64,000 bases of DNA from Thermomonas brevis (GTDB lineage: Bacteria > Pseudomonadota > Gammaproteobacteria > Xanthomonadales > Xanthomonadaceae), in assembly GCF_014395425.1 (NCBI RefSeq), contig NZ_CP060711.1:2170001-2234000 (forward strand), in the 5' to 3' direction. The stretch's first letter is position 1; each line of letters begins with the position of its first letter. The notes beneath the pieces are model-generated. The model searched no databases and was not told where the DNA came from. It saw only the letters and a list, made by a program, of their open reading frames with translations. A program made the translations under genes and the position numbers. Of the stretch, positions 9,775 to 18,281 are shown in pieces.

Positions 9775-10056
9775 TCAGTGGCGGGGCGCGTCGTTGCCGG
9801 TGGTGGCGTCGGCCAGTTCGGCCAGCTGGCGTTCCAGGGCTTCCAGCTTCTCGCGGGTGCGCGCCAGTACCGCGCGCTGCACGTCGAATTCCTCGCGGGT
9901 CACCAGATCCAGCTTGCCCAGGCCGGCCTGCAGCACCGACTTGAAGTTCTGCTGCAGCTCCTCGCGGCCTTCGCGCAGGCCGGGCGGCACCAGGCTGCTG
10001 AGGCGGCGGGCGAGTTCGTCGAGTTGGGCCAGGTCGATCATGCGTGCGGATGTCAT
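9775..10056 (-). CDS. ubiK: Ubiquinone biosynthesis accessory factor UbiK (BMFP family)
   Basis: A 93-residue, mostly helical protein with a central basic/amphipathic helix (GREELQQNFKSVLQAGL, then KLDLVTREEFDVQRAVL) and a C-terminal coiled coil (LARTREKLEALERQLAEL), typical of the YqiC/UbiK family that assists the soluble Ubi complex. The ATG at 10056 was chosen because AGGAGA precedes it by 7 nt; an internal ATG at 10041 gives the more conserved MIDLAQLDEL start. It lies immediately upstream of comM. Confidence 0.88.
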   Translation of the reverse strand: MTSARMIDLAQLDELARRLSSLVPPGLREGREELQQNFKSVLQAGLGKLDLVTREEFDVQRAVLARTREKLEALERQLAELADATTGNDAPRH

Positions 10057-10212
10057 GGGGGAGTCTCCTGCAAGTGCGGCCAGCATGTGCGGGCGGGCCT
10101 GTGGGTGCCATCGGTGCAGGGTGCGCATCCGGGTAGGAAAAATCCGAATTGCCGGTGCAGTATGCCCGCACTGCCCGCGATATGCTCATTGCATCGATCA
10201 GGAGGGCCGGGA

Positions 10213-10551
10213 ATGAAAATGGTGATGGCGGTGATCAAGCCGTTCAAGCTGGACGACGTGCGCGAGGCGCTGGCCGAGGTCGGCGTGGCCGGCATCACCG
10301 CCACCGAGGTCAAGGGCTTCGGCCGCCAGAAGGGCCATACCGAGCTGTACCGCGGGGCCGAGTACGTGGTCGATTTCCTGCCCAAGATCAAGCTGGAGAT
10401 CGCGGTCACCGACGACCGCGTGGACGCGGTGACCGAGGCGATCATCAAGGCCGCCGGCACCGGCAAGATCGGCGATGGCAAGCTGTTCGTCTGGGATCTG
10501 GAGCAGGTGGTGCGCATCCGCACCGGCGAGCTGGACGGGGACGCGCTGTAG
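10213..10551 (+). CDS. glnB: P-II family nitrogen regulatory protein
   Basis: 112 residues, the normal P-II length. These trimers sense 2-oxoglutarate and ATP/ADP and control glutamine synthetase, NtrB or AmtB. The T-loop GHTELYRGAEYVVDF carries Tyr51, the uridylylation site, and the C-terminal signature GTGKIGDGKLFV is intact. GGAGGGCC precedes the ATG. GlnB and GlnK cannot be separated by sequence alone. P-II genes are often followed by amtB, but here the next gene is speE on the opposite strand, after a repeat element. Confidence 0.93.
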   Translation: MKMVMAVIKPFKLDDVREALAEVGVAGITATEVKGFGRQKGHTELYRGAEYVVDFLPKIKLEIAVTDDRVDAVTEAIIKAAGTGKIGDGKLFVWDLEQVVRIRTGELDGDAL

Positions 10552-10557
10552 CGTCGC

Positions 10558-10667
10558 GCCCTCCCTTGCGAAGCAGGGAAGGTTGGGGAGGGGTGCTTTG
10601 CGATCCACCGTGTCCGGTGAAAAGCACCCCTCCCCAGCCCTCCCCTTCGCTACGCGAAAGGGAGGGA
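10558..10667. repeat. Intergenic inverted-repeat element, copy 2
   Basis: The left arm CCCTCCCTTGCGAAGCAGGGAAGG runs into GGTTGGGGAGGGGTGCTTTG. This pairs with AAAGCACCCCTCCCCAGCC and a right arm CCCTCCCCTTCGC...GCGAAAGGGAGGG. It lies between the convergent glnB and speE stop codons, where it could end transcripts from both sides. The core is almost identical to that of the copy at 60454. Confidence 0.8.
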
Positions 10668-10674
10668 GTTTCTT

Positions 10675-11538
10675 TTACGGCTGCGCCAGCGCCAGCGCCT
10701 GCGCCACGAACGGCGGCAGCGCCTGCGCGCCCTTGTGCAGGTCGGCGGTGTAGTACAGGGTGTCGAAGCTCTTGGCGCGCGCATCCGCCTCGCGGAAACC
10801 GAAATCGGCCCCGGCCGCCTTCTTCGCCATCGTGCAGCTCCACCAGCCGGTGGGATAGCAGGGTTGCGGGAATGGCAGGGTCTGGAAGCTCGCAAAGCCG
10901 GCCTTGCCCATCTCCGCGCGCATCGCCTTGATGAGATCGAGCAGCACCAGCGGCGATTCGCTCTGCTGGACGAGGATGCCATCGTCCTTCAGCGCGCGGT
11001 GGCAGCTCTCGAAGAACGCCTTGTTGAACAAGCCTTCCGCCGGGCCGACCGGATCGGTGGAATCCACGATCACGATGTCCACGCTGCCGGGTTCGCAGTT
11101 CGCCATGTAGGCGATGCCGTCGTCGAACAGCAGCTCGGCGCGCGGATCGTTGTTGGATTCGCACAGCTCGGGGAAATACTTTTCCGCCATGCGCGTGACC
11201 TGCTCGTCGATGTCGCACTGGACGGCCTTCTCGACGCCCGGATGGCGCAGCACCTCGCGCAGCGTGCCGCAGTCGCCGCCGCCGATGATGACCACGCGCT
11301 TCGGGTTGGCATGGGTGAACAGCGCCGGGTGCGACATCATCTCGTGGTAGAGGAAGTTGTCGCGGGTGGTCAGCATCATCGCGCCGTCGATCAGCATGAC
11401 GTTGCCCCAGTCGGTCGACTCAAAGATCTCGATCTTCTGGAACGGCGACTGCACCTCGTCCAGCTTGCGGGTGACGCGGAAGCCGATGGACGAGCCGGCC
11501 TTGTCGAAATTTTCGTGCAGCCAGGTCGATGCGGTCAT
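10675..11538 (-). CDS. speE: Spermidine synthase (putrescine aminopropyltransferase)
   Basis: Transfers an aminopropyl group from decarboxylated S-adenosylmethionine to putrescine. The 287 residues from ATG 11538 (MTASTWLHE) match the family. Signatures include the SAM-binding VVIIGGGDCGTLREVLRH and the catalytic DSTDPVGPAEGLF stretch. The frame stays open upstream to 11622, but the extra 28 residues are not family-like. It is divergent from speA, 176 bp away, so the two polyamine genes share a control region. Ornithine or SAM decarboxylase genes are not in the window. Confidence 0.95.
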   Translation of the reverse strand: MTASTWLHENFDKAGSSIGFRVTRKLDEVQSPFQKIEIFESTDWGNVMLIDGAMMLTTRDNFLYHEMMSHPALFTHANPKRVVIIGGGDCGTLREVLRHPGVEKAVQCDIDEQVTRMAEKYFPELCESNNDPRAELLFDDGIAYMANCEPGSVDIVIVDSTDPVGPAEGLFNKAFFESCHRALKDDGILVQQSESPLVLLDLIKAMRAEMGKAGFASFQTLPFPQPCYPTGWWSCTMAKKAAGADFGFREADARAKSFDTLYYTADLHKGAQALPPFVAQALALAQP

Positions 11539-11714
11539 GGCAATGGTTCCGGAAACTGTTGCGGGGCGCGGATTGTATCGGATGGGGCCCGGCTCCGATG
11601 CGAACGGCGTCCCGGTGGTCAATGGCTGGGCCGAATGGCCTCATGTTCGCCGCCCTCACCGGCAGCGCGCGCCGCAGGCCCTAAAATGCCGGTTCCACAC
11701 CAGGCATTACCGAC

Positions 11715-13604
11715 ATGACCGACTGGTCGCCCGACCTCGCCCGCAAGACCTATTCGATCCCGCACTGGGCGGACGGCTATTTCGACGTCGATGCGCAGGG
11801 CCGCATCGTGGTGCGGCCGAAGGGCGCGCAGGGGCCGGCGATCGCGCTGCCGGAGGTCGTCGACGCCTCGCTGGCGCAGGGCGGCAACCTGCCGGTGCTG
11901 GTGCGCTTCCCGGACATCCTCGGCGACCGCCTGCACAAGTTGCAGGCCGCGTTCGCGCAGGCGCAGAAGGACTGGGACTACCCCGGCGGCTATACCGCCG
12001 TGTATCCGATCAAGGTCAATCAGCACGCCGGCGTGGCCGGGACGCTGGCCTCGCACCACGGCGAGGGCTTCGGGCTGGAAGCCGGCAGCAAGCCGGAGCT
12101 GATGGCGGTGCTGGCGCTGTCGCGCCCCGGCGGGCTGATCGTCTGCAACGGCTACAAGGACCGCGAATACATCCGCCTGGCGCTGATCGGCCGCAAGCTG
12201 GGTCTGGAAACCTTCATCGTCATCGAGAAGCCCTCCGAGCTGAAGGTGGCGCTGGAGGAAGCCGCTGCGCTGGGCGTGAAGCCGGGCCTGGGCGTGCGCA
12301 TGCGGCTGGCCTCGCTGGGCGCGGGCAAGTGGCAGAACAGCGGCGGCGACAAGGCCAAGTTCGGCCTCGACCCGCGCCAGCTGCTGACGCTGTGGAAGGA
12401 ACTGCGCGATTCCGGCATGGGCGACTGCCTCAAGCTGCTGCACTTCCACATGGGCAGCCAGATCAGCAACGTGCGCGACATCGCCGCCGGTATGCGCGAG
12501 GCGACGCGCTACTTCATCGAACTTTCGCGCCTCGGCGCGCAGATTAGCCACGTGGACGTCGGCGGCGGCCTCGGCATCGACTACGAAGGCACGCGCTCGC
12601 GCTCCTACAACTCGGTCAACTACGGCATCCACCACTACGCCTCCAGCATCGTGCAGCCGCTGGCCGAGGCCTGCCGGAGCGAAGGGCTGACGCCGCCGCG
12701 CATCGTCACCGAATGCGGCCGCGCGATGACCGCGCACCACGCGGTGCTGGTGACCAACGTCAGCGAGGTGGAGCAGGCGCCGGAAGGCCGCGTGCCGGAA
12801 CCGCACTTTGATGAATCCAACCCGGTGCGCCAGCTGCGCGAACTGCACGGCGAGATGGCGCAGCGTCCGGCGGTGGAAGTCTTCCACGAGGCCACGCAGG
12901 CGCATGCCGAAGGCCTGAGCCTGTACGCGCTGGGCCAGCTCGACCTGGTGCAGCGGGCGCGCATCGACGACCTGTTCTACGCCATCGCCCACGCGGTGAA
13001 GGCGCGCCTGACCTACGACGAGAAGAGCCACCGCGACCTGCTGGACGAACTCAACGAGCGGCTGGTGGACAAGTACTTCGTCAACTTCAGCGTGTTCGAG
13101 TCGATGCCGGACGTGTGGGCGATCGACCAGGTGTTCCCGATCGCGCCGATCGAGCGGCTGGACGAGGCGCCGACCCGGCGCGGCATCATCGCCGACCTGA
13201 CCTGCGACTCCGACGGCAAGATCGACACCTACGTCGAGAACGAGGACCTCGATTCCTCGCTGCCGCTGCACGAACTGCGCAAGGGCGAGAACTACCGGCT
13301 CGGTTTCTTCCTGGTCGGCGCGTACCAGGAAATCCTCGGCGACATCCACAACCTGTTCGGCGACACCGACGCCATCGAGGTGCGCTGCGCGGGCGACGGC
13401 TATGCCATCGGCCAGCAGCGCCGCGGCGACACCACCGACGTGATGCTGGACTACGTGGGCTACAAGCTGGCCGACCTGCGTCGCGAATATGCGGCCAAGG
13501 TCGATGCCGCGCGCCTGCCGGCCGCCGAAAGCGATGCGCTGAAGGCGGCGCTGGAAGCGGGCCTGACCGCCTACACCTATCTCGACGACACGCCGCAGGA
13601 CTGA
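11715..13604 (+). CDS. speA: Biosynthetic arginine decarboxylase
   Basis: A PLP enzyme converting arginine to agmatine, the first step of the agmatine route to putrescine. The 629 residues match the biosynthetic SpeA family. The PLP lysine lies in YPIKVNQ, followed by GLEAGSKPEL, the glycine-rich HVDVGGGLGIDYEGT and the CGRAMTAHH motif. It is divergent from speE, which supports a shared polyamine role. The agmatine-processing enzymes are not nearby. Confidence 0.96.
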   Translation: MTDWSPDLARKTYSIPHWADGYFDVDAQGRIVVRPKGAQGPAIALPEVVDASLAQGGNLPVLVRFPDILGDRLHKLQAAFAQAQKDWDYPGGYTAVYPIKVNQHAGVAGTLASHHGEGFGLEAGSKPELMAVLALSRPGGLIVCNGYKDREYIRLALIGRKLGLETFIVIEKPSELKVALEEAAALGVKPGLGVRMRLASLGAGKWQNSGGDKAKFGLDPRQLLTLWKELRDSGMGDCLKLLHFHMGSQISNVRDIAAGMREATRYFIELSRLGAQISHVDVGGGLGIDYEGTRSRSYNSVNYGIHHYASSIVQPLAEACRSEGLTPPRIVTECGRAMTAHHAVLVTNVSEVEQAPEGRVPEPHFDESNPVRQLRELHGEMAQRPAVEVFHEATQAHAEGLSLYALGQLDLVQRARIDDLFYAIAHAVKARLTYDEKSHRDLLDELNERLVDKYFVNFSVFESMPDVWAIDQVFPIAPIERLDEAPTRRGIIADLTCDSDGKIDTYVENEDLDSSLPLHELRKGENYRLGFFLVGAYQEILGDIHNLFGDTDAIEVRCAGDGYAIGQQRRGDTTDVMLDYVGYKLADLRREYAAKVDAARLPAAESDALKAALEAGLTAYTYLDDTPQD

Positions 13605-13639
13605 ACCGAGCAGTTCGGGCGGTTGGCGTTATCCGTTCG

Positions 13640-13665
13640 GCATCCTGCGGTACGAGGCGGGATGC
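13640..13665. terminator. Possible hairpin between speA and the S41 protease
   Basis: GCATCCTGC and GCGGGATGC pair over an 8-base loop with one G-T wobble, between two convergent genes. There is no T-run; the rest of the 145-bp gap shows nothing. Confidence 0.3.
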
Positions 13666-13749
13666 GGATGGATGCGCGGATGAGGGCTGGCTACGGGCGC
13701 GCCAGCCTTGGGTGCCGTCGGAGTGGCACTCGCAAGATTCTGGCGACGA

Positions 13750-15089
13750 TCATTCGAGAGGCGCGGGATCATGCGCTTCCTTTTTGTATCGTCTTGACGT
13801 GCCGTTGTCGTTCTCGATGACCAGAGCGGCGATCCTGCCGTTCTCCCGAATGAATCTGAGCCTGAAATAGCCGAAGTCCTCGTTGCCGAACAGGTCGGGC
13901 TGGACGGCAAACAGCGCGCTTTTGCTGCCCCTGTTCTCAAGGAACAGCTTTCCGCCATCGAGACTGATCGCAAGCGGGCCGAACGTGCCGGTGAACGAGG
14001 GCAGCGTCGCCGGGTCGACGGCGGTCGGATGCATCTTCGCTTCCACCCCGGTCAGGTACCAGCGATAGCGATCCCGTTCTTTGGGACGAGAGGCCGCGAG
14101 TTTTTCGAGCGCCTTCGCGTGGGCCGCCATCAGGGCGTCCTTGGCGGGGACGGCGATGTCGGGTTCGACGCCGACGCCCTCCCAGTTCGTCCCGGTGACG
14201 GGATCAATCGGCGCGGTAGTGGGCATGTGGGCGTAGAACCGGTCGCTGACGACCATCCCGGTCCACATGTTCGCGCCGCCGCCGGTGGTTTCGCCGACGA
14301 CTGTCGCCTTCTTGCGGTTCTGCAGCGAATAGGCGAACCCTTCCGAGGCCGAGAACGAGAAGTTGCTGGTCAGCAGATACAGGTCCCTGTGCGGCGTGCG
14401 GACGCCGGGGACGTAGGGAAGCGTCCGGTATTGGGTGAGCGCCCGCCCGTTCTTTTCCCGGGCATGGAGGTCGAACAGCGGCACGGATTCGGCATCGAAG
14501 AAATAGCTGGAGAGGAACTGCGCCATCGCCGAATCCCCGCCATGATTCCTGCGCAGGTCGATGATCAGCGCATCCGCGTTGGCCACGAGCGCCATGGCCG
14601 CCGCCGCGGTATCGGCGGCGTATTCGAGATCCTCGAAACCCGTCAGGTCGATGTAGCCGATGTTGCCGTCGAGGATGCGCGCGTCCGCAAACCCGAAGTT
14701 GTCCCGGCGCGCGTCCGCCAGGCGTTCTTCGGGGGCTGGTCTTCGTCCTGCGTGCCCTTCCGGTCTTCGGCGACCTGTTGCGGGTCGAAGGCCACCCGGA
14801 AATGCTTGTCCGCGGTGGCCGCCACCACGTCCGCGGTCAGCCGGTCCCCGAATTCGGCCGGATCGACGATGGCGTCGTATGCGCCGCTGGCGAGGTTGCT
14901 CGCCAGGCGTTTGGCGGCTTTTTCGCCGATGTCGGGAAAGACGTAGCTTTCGGTCAGCAGCTTGCCGAGCGAGGCGGTGACCTGCTGCTTCTCGGCCCGG
15001 GAAAGAGCCGGCGCCGGATCGCGGGCCAGGGCCGCATGCGTGGCCGCGAACAGCAGTGCGACCAGAAGATGACGGATGGATCCTTTCAC
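13750..15089 (-). pseudogene. S41 (IRBP/tricorn-type) periplasmic peptidase, frameshifted
   Basis: Reading from a GTG at 15089, a signal peptide (HLLVALLFAATHAALA) and an N-terminal S41 helical domain run in one frame as far as QPPKNAW. The catalytic part (DNFGFADARILDGNIGYIDL, then DLRRNHGGDS, the serine region SFSASEGFAY and VGETTGGG) continues in another frame. The switch lies at a run of five G on the plus strand (14731-14735). One extra base there restores the expected ...PPEERLADARRD. It may be a real lesion, a phase-variable tract or a sequencing error. The start overlaps the stop of the marR-type gene (GTGA), implying translational coupling and control by that regulator. Confidence 0.82.
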
Positions 15090-15592
15090 GTGCGCTTGCC
15101 CCTTTTGCGTTGATGGCGGGCGTGGATGGGTGAGGATTCGGCTTCGTCCTGCCCTCGCGACGAAAACGGAGCGCGATCCAGCGCCGCGTGCGCTTCCACG
15201 AGCAGCGCCGACAAGGACGCGGACAGTTCCGCATCGAAGGCGCTGGCCGCGCGGCGGGTGACTTCCCATTCCCGGCGGAGCGTCGGAAGCGCTGCATCCA
15301 GCTGCGCGGTCGGCGTGACGATGCGGGCGCGCTTGTCGCTTCCCTCGGAATAGGCGATCCAGCCTTTCTTGTGCATCTGGGCCACGGTCTGGCTGGCCGC
15401 CGAATGGGGGATGCCGGTGTGGTTCGCGATGGAGGTGATGGACGCGGGGCCCAACTCCTGCAATGCGCGTACGACCGGTGTGTAACGGGGCCGGTAGTCC
15501 AGCCCGTGGGCCTGGTAGCGCAATTCGACATCGTGATCGAGCCGCTCGATGAGCGTCCGCAGCAGGCTTCCGAGGGTGGTCGTCTTGCTCAT
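15086..15592 (-). CDS. MarR family transcriptional regulator
   Basis: 168 residues with a winged helix-turn-helix at about 40-105 (LQELGPASITSIANHTGI, then HSAASQTVAQMHKKGWI and the wing SEGSDKRARIV). Flanking dimerisation helices and a charged C-terminal tail complete it. It probably represses its own transcript, which continues into the overlapping S41 protease gene. A palindrome 9 bp upstream of the ATG is the likely operator. The ligand is unknown. Confidence 0.88.
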   Translation of the reverse strand: MSKTTTLGSLLRTLIERLDHDVELRYQAHGLDYRPRYTPVVRALQELGPASITSIANHTGIPHSAASQTVAQMHKKGWIAYSEGSDKRARIVTPTAQLDAALPTLRREWEVTRRAASAFDAELSASLSALLVEAHAALDRAPFSSRGQDEAESSPIHARHQRKRGKRT

Positions 15593-15600
15593 TCCGCAAA

Positions 15601-15618
15601 TATAACAGTGCTGTTATA
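15601..15618. promoter_or_regulatory. Likely MarR-family operator
   Basis: TATAACAGTGCTGTTATA: 8-bp arms TATAACAG/CTGTTATA around a 2-base centre, in an AT-rich patch within otherwise GC-rich DNA. It is 9 bp upstream of the regulator start codon, the usual size and place for MarR autoregulation. Confidence 0.7.
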
Positions 15619-15931
15619 AATTTCAACGCACTTCGAATCCGGGTGCGGCAGGCGTGGCGGTGCGGGCAGCCGCGGCTTGCGTCTGGCGATCGGCGACGAT
15701 GCCCTGCATCGCATGGCAGGCGTGCACCGGCCGCGCTTGTCACGCTTATCATGCGCACCCGCCTTGCCGGCACGCCCGCGTTCCACTGCATCACGAATGC
15801 GTCGCCGATATGCCGCAGGCGTTTCGCCGCCACCCGTTCGCCGCACCGTCCACCGGTTCGCCGCAGCCGCATCGACAGCGGCGCGGGCGGCGGCGTCCAA
15901 TCGGCATCCCACGACACGAGGAGGCAGGCGG
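15619..15931. other. Intergenic region between divergent marR-type and NTF2-like genes
   Basis: About 313 bp. Open frames run through it on both strands but show no family resemblance and lack good ribosome sites. It should hold the promoter of the four-gene operon starting at 15932; I cannot point to definite boxes. Nothing else is seen. Confidence 0.4.
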
Positions 15932-16432
15932 ATGGACGCACGACGCAAGGCGGGTTGGAGTTTCATGGCGGCGGCACTGCTGGCCTGCGCGCCGGCGTTC
16001 GCGCGCACGCCGAACGACGCCGCGGCCGAAGCGCAGCTGCGCGAGGTGATCCGCCGCTTCGACGCCGCCATCGTCGCCGGCGACGGCGCGACCTTGCGCA
16101 GCCTGTTCCTGCCGCAGCCCAGCGCCTGGGCGTCGGTGCTCGGCGAGGCCGAGTACGCCCGCCTGAAAGCGCGCCGTCCGGAAGCGCAGAGGGTCCGCCC
16201 GGATACCTACGAGAATTTCGCGAAGATGGTGGAAACGGCGAAGCTGCCGCAGCGCGAGCGTTTCACCGACATCGACATCCGCACCGACGGCGCGATGGCC
16301 AGCGTGAGCTTCGACTACGTGTACGAGGAAGACGGCGTGGCGCAGAACCGCGGCATCGAAAGCTGGCAGCTGGTCAAGGCCGACGACGGCTGGAAGATCG
16401 TGTCGATGCTGTATTCCGTGCACCGGCCCTGA
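15932..16432 (+). CDS. Periplasmic NTF2-like (DUF4440/SnoaL-fold) protein
   Basis: 166 residues with a signal peptide (FMAAALLACAPAFA, cleavage near residue 25). A single NTF2-like domain starts AEAQLREVIRRFDAAIVAGD and ends SWQLVKADDGWKIVSMLYS. Such domains bind small ligands or act as accessory subunits; no catalytic residues can be assigned. AGGAGG precedes the ATG. The stop codon overlaps the next start by one base (TGATG), so it is translated with the LytS-type kinase and may act in the same sensory pathway. Confidence 0.75.
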   Translation: MDARRKAGWSFMAAALLACAPAFARTPNDAAAEAQLREVIRRFDAAIVAGDGATLRSLFLPQPSAWASVLGEAEYARLKARRPEAQRVRPDTYENFAKMVETAKLPQRERFTDIDIRTDGAMASVSFDYVYEEDGVAQNRGIESWQLVKADDGWKIVSMLYSVHRP

Positions 16433-17535
16433 TGCCGTCGATGACGCAGGAGGCGCCGCCGCCGGCCGCCGCGCAGCCGCCGTTCTGGCTGGCGCTGCTG
16501 GCCGGGTTGCCTGCCATCGCCTCGCTGGCGCTGATGGTGATCCCGGATCTCGGGCACGGCCACGCGGCCGTGTTCAAGAGCCTGTACCTGGGGCTGTGCC
16601 TGCTGTGGAGCTTGCCGCTGGCGGCGCTGCAGCGCGCGCTGTGGCGGCGCGGCCTGGCGTGGTGGCGGCTGCTGGGGATCGTGTTCGCCGCGACCTATGC
16701 GATGGCGGTGGCCAACAACCTGGCCGGCCAGTTGCTGGCCATCGCGATGGGCTGGAAGCGCGATGCCACGGTGCAGTGGGCGTCGCTGCTGGGCGGGCTG
16801 GAATCCTGCTGGCTGGCGCTGCTGGCCGCCGGCGCGGCGCACGCGGTGCTGGCCTATGCCTACCGGCTGCGCCGCGAACAGGCGCAGCACCTGGCGGCGC
16901 GCGCGGCGATGCGCGACGCCGAGCTGCGCGCGCTGCGCTACCAGTTGCAGCCGCATTTCCTGTTCAACACGCTCAACGCGGTGTCGGCGCTGGTGGCGGA
17001 GCGGCGCAACGCCGAGGCGCAGGCGATGATCGCGCGGCTGGGCGATTTCCTGCGCGGCACCTTGGCCGCGCCGCAGGCGCACGAGGTGCCGCTGGGCGAG
17101 GAGATCGCCGCCGCCGAGGACTATCTGGACATCGAGCGCGCGCGGCTCGGCGACCGCCTGCGGCTGCGCTGGCAGGTCGGGCCGGAGGTGCTGCGGGCGC
17201 TGGTGCCGCGGCTGCTGCTGCAACCGCTGATCGAGAACGCGATCCGCCACGGCATCGCCCCCGGCGCGGGCGCGGGACGGTTGGAGATCGCCGCGACGCG
17301 CGACGGCGAGCGCCTGCGGTTGCAGGTCGGCAACGATGTGGCCGGGGGACAGGCAGAGCGCGATGCCGGCGACGGCGAGCGGATCGGCCTGCGCAATTTG
17401 CGCGAGCGCTTGCAGGCGCTGTATCCGGACGATCACGCGTTCTCGGCGGATGCGGACGGCAGCGAGTTCCGGGTCGCGCTGGACTTGCCATGGCGCGAAT
17501 CCGGCGGCCATCGCACGTCAGAGGCGGCGCCATGA
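16432..17535 (+). CDS. LytS/YehU-type membrane sensor histidine kinase
   Basis: 367 residues. Four to five membrane helices fill residues about 15-145 (FWLALLAGLPAIASLALMVI and others), followed by a short coiled linker. The His_kinase domain has the phospho-acceptor motif QLQPHFLFNTLNAVSAL and an N-box LIENAIRHGI. The C-terminal ATPase domain is compact, as usual for this family. It overlaps the response regulator gene by 4 bp (ATGA), so the two are a cognate pair. The signal is unknown. Confidence 0.88.
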   Translation: MPSMTQEAPPPAAAQPPFWLALLAGLPAIASLALMVIPDLGHGHAAVFKSLYLGLCLLWSLPLAALQRALWRRGLAWWRLLGIVFAATYAMAVANNLAGQLLAIAMGWKRDATVQWASLLGGLESCWLALLAAGAAHAVLAYAYRLRREQAQHLAARAAMRDAELRALRYQLQPHFLFNTLNAVSALVAERRNAEAQAMIARLGDFLRGTLAAPQAHEVPLGEEIAAAEDYLDIERARLGDRLRLRWQVGPEVLRALVPRLLLQPLIENAIRHGIAPGAGAGRLEIAATRDGERLRLQVGNDVAGGQAERDAGDGERIGLRNLRERLQALYPDDHAFSADADGSEFRVALDLPWRESGGHRTSEAAP

Positions 17536-18281
17536 TCCGCATCGCCATCCTCGACGACGAACCGCTGGCGCGGGCCGGCGTGCGCGCGCGATTGCAGGCG
17601 CATGCGGACGTGCGTGTGTTGGCCGAATATGCCGATGGACAGGGCGCGCTCGACGGCCTGCGCGCCGCGCCCGTCGACCTGGCCTTCGTCGATGTGCGCA
17701 TGCCCGGCCTGTCCGGCCTGGAGGTGCTGGCGCTGCTGCCGCCGGCGCAGCGGCCGCTGTCGATCCTGCTGACCGCGCACGACGGCTTCGCGGTGCGCGC
17801 GTTCGAGCTGCGCGCCATCGACTACCTGCTGAAGCCGATCGACGATGCGCGTTTCGTGGAAGCGCTCGACCGCGCCCGCGAGCTGCTGGCGCTGCGCGCC
17901 GGCGTCGCGCCCGCGCAGGGCACCGGATCGGCCGGCGACGGCCGCATCGAAATCCGCATCGGCAACCGGATCCGCTATGTCGATCCGGAGCGGATCGACT
18001 GGATCGAGGCCGACGGCGACTACGCCCGCCTGCACGTCGGCGCGCGTTCGCACCTGCTGCGCGAACCGCTGCACCGGCTGGCGGAGCGCCTCGACCCGCA
18101 GGTTTTCCTGCGCGTGCACCGCTCGGCGATGGTGCGCGTGGCGATGATCGACGAACTGCAGCCGCTGGCGAACCGCGACGCACTGCTGCGCCTGCGCAAC
18201 GGCACGCCGGTGCGCGCCAGCCGCACCTACATGGAAGCCCTGCTGGCGCGCCTGCGCCGCGCGGGTACGGGAACCGAATGA
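17532..18281 (+). CDS. LytTR-family response regulator
   Basis: 249 residues. The receiver domain has acidic residues in ILDDEPLAR, phospho-acceptor Asp54 in FVDVRMPGLSG, and the conserved lysine in YLLKPIDD. A LytTR DNA-binding domain fills residues about 140-245 (RIRYVDPERIDWIEADGDYA through FLRVHRSAMV). It is translationally coupled on both sides by ATGA overlaps, with the kinase before it and an acyltransferase after it. Targets are unknown. Confidence 0.92.
   Translation: MIRIAILDDEPLARAGVRARLQAHADVRVLAEYADGQGALDGLRAAPVDLAFVDVRMPGLSGLEVLALLPPAQRPLSILLTAHDGFAVRAFELRAIDYLLKPIDDARFVEALDRARELLALRAGVAPAQGTGSAGDGRIEIRIGNRIRYVDPERIDWIEADGDYARLHVGARSHLLREPLHRLAERLDPQVFLRVHRSAMVRVAMIDELQPLANRDALLRLRNGTPVRASRTYMEALLARLRRAGTGTE

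Noticed and set aside
8310..9944. A 544-codon open frame on the plus strand across comM
   Set aside because: comM on the other strand is a full family member with all motifs; this frame is its shadow.
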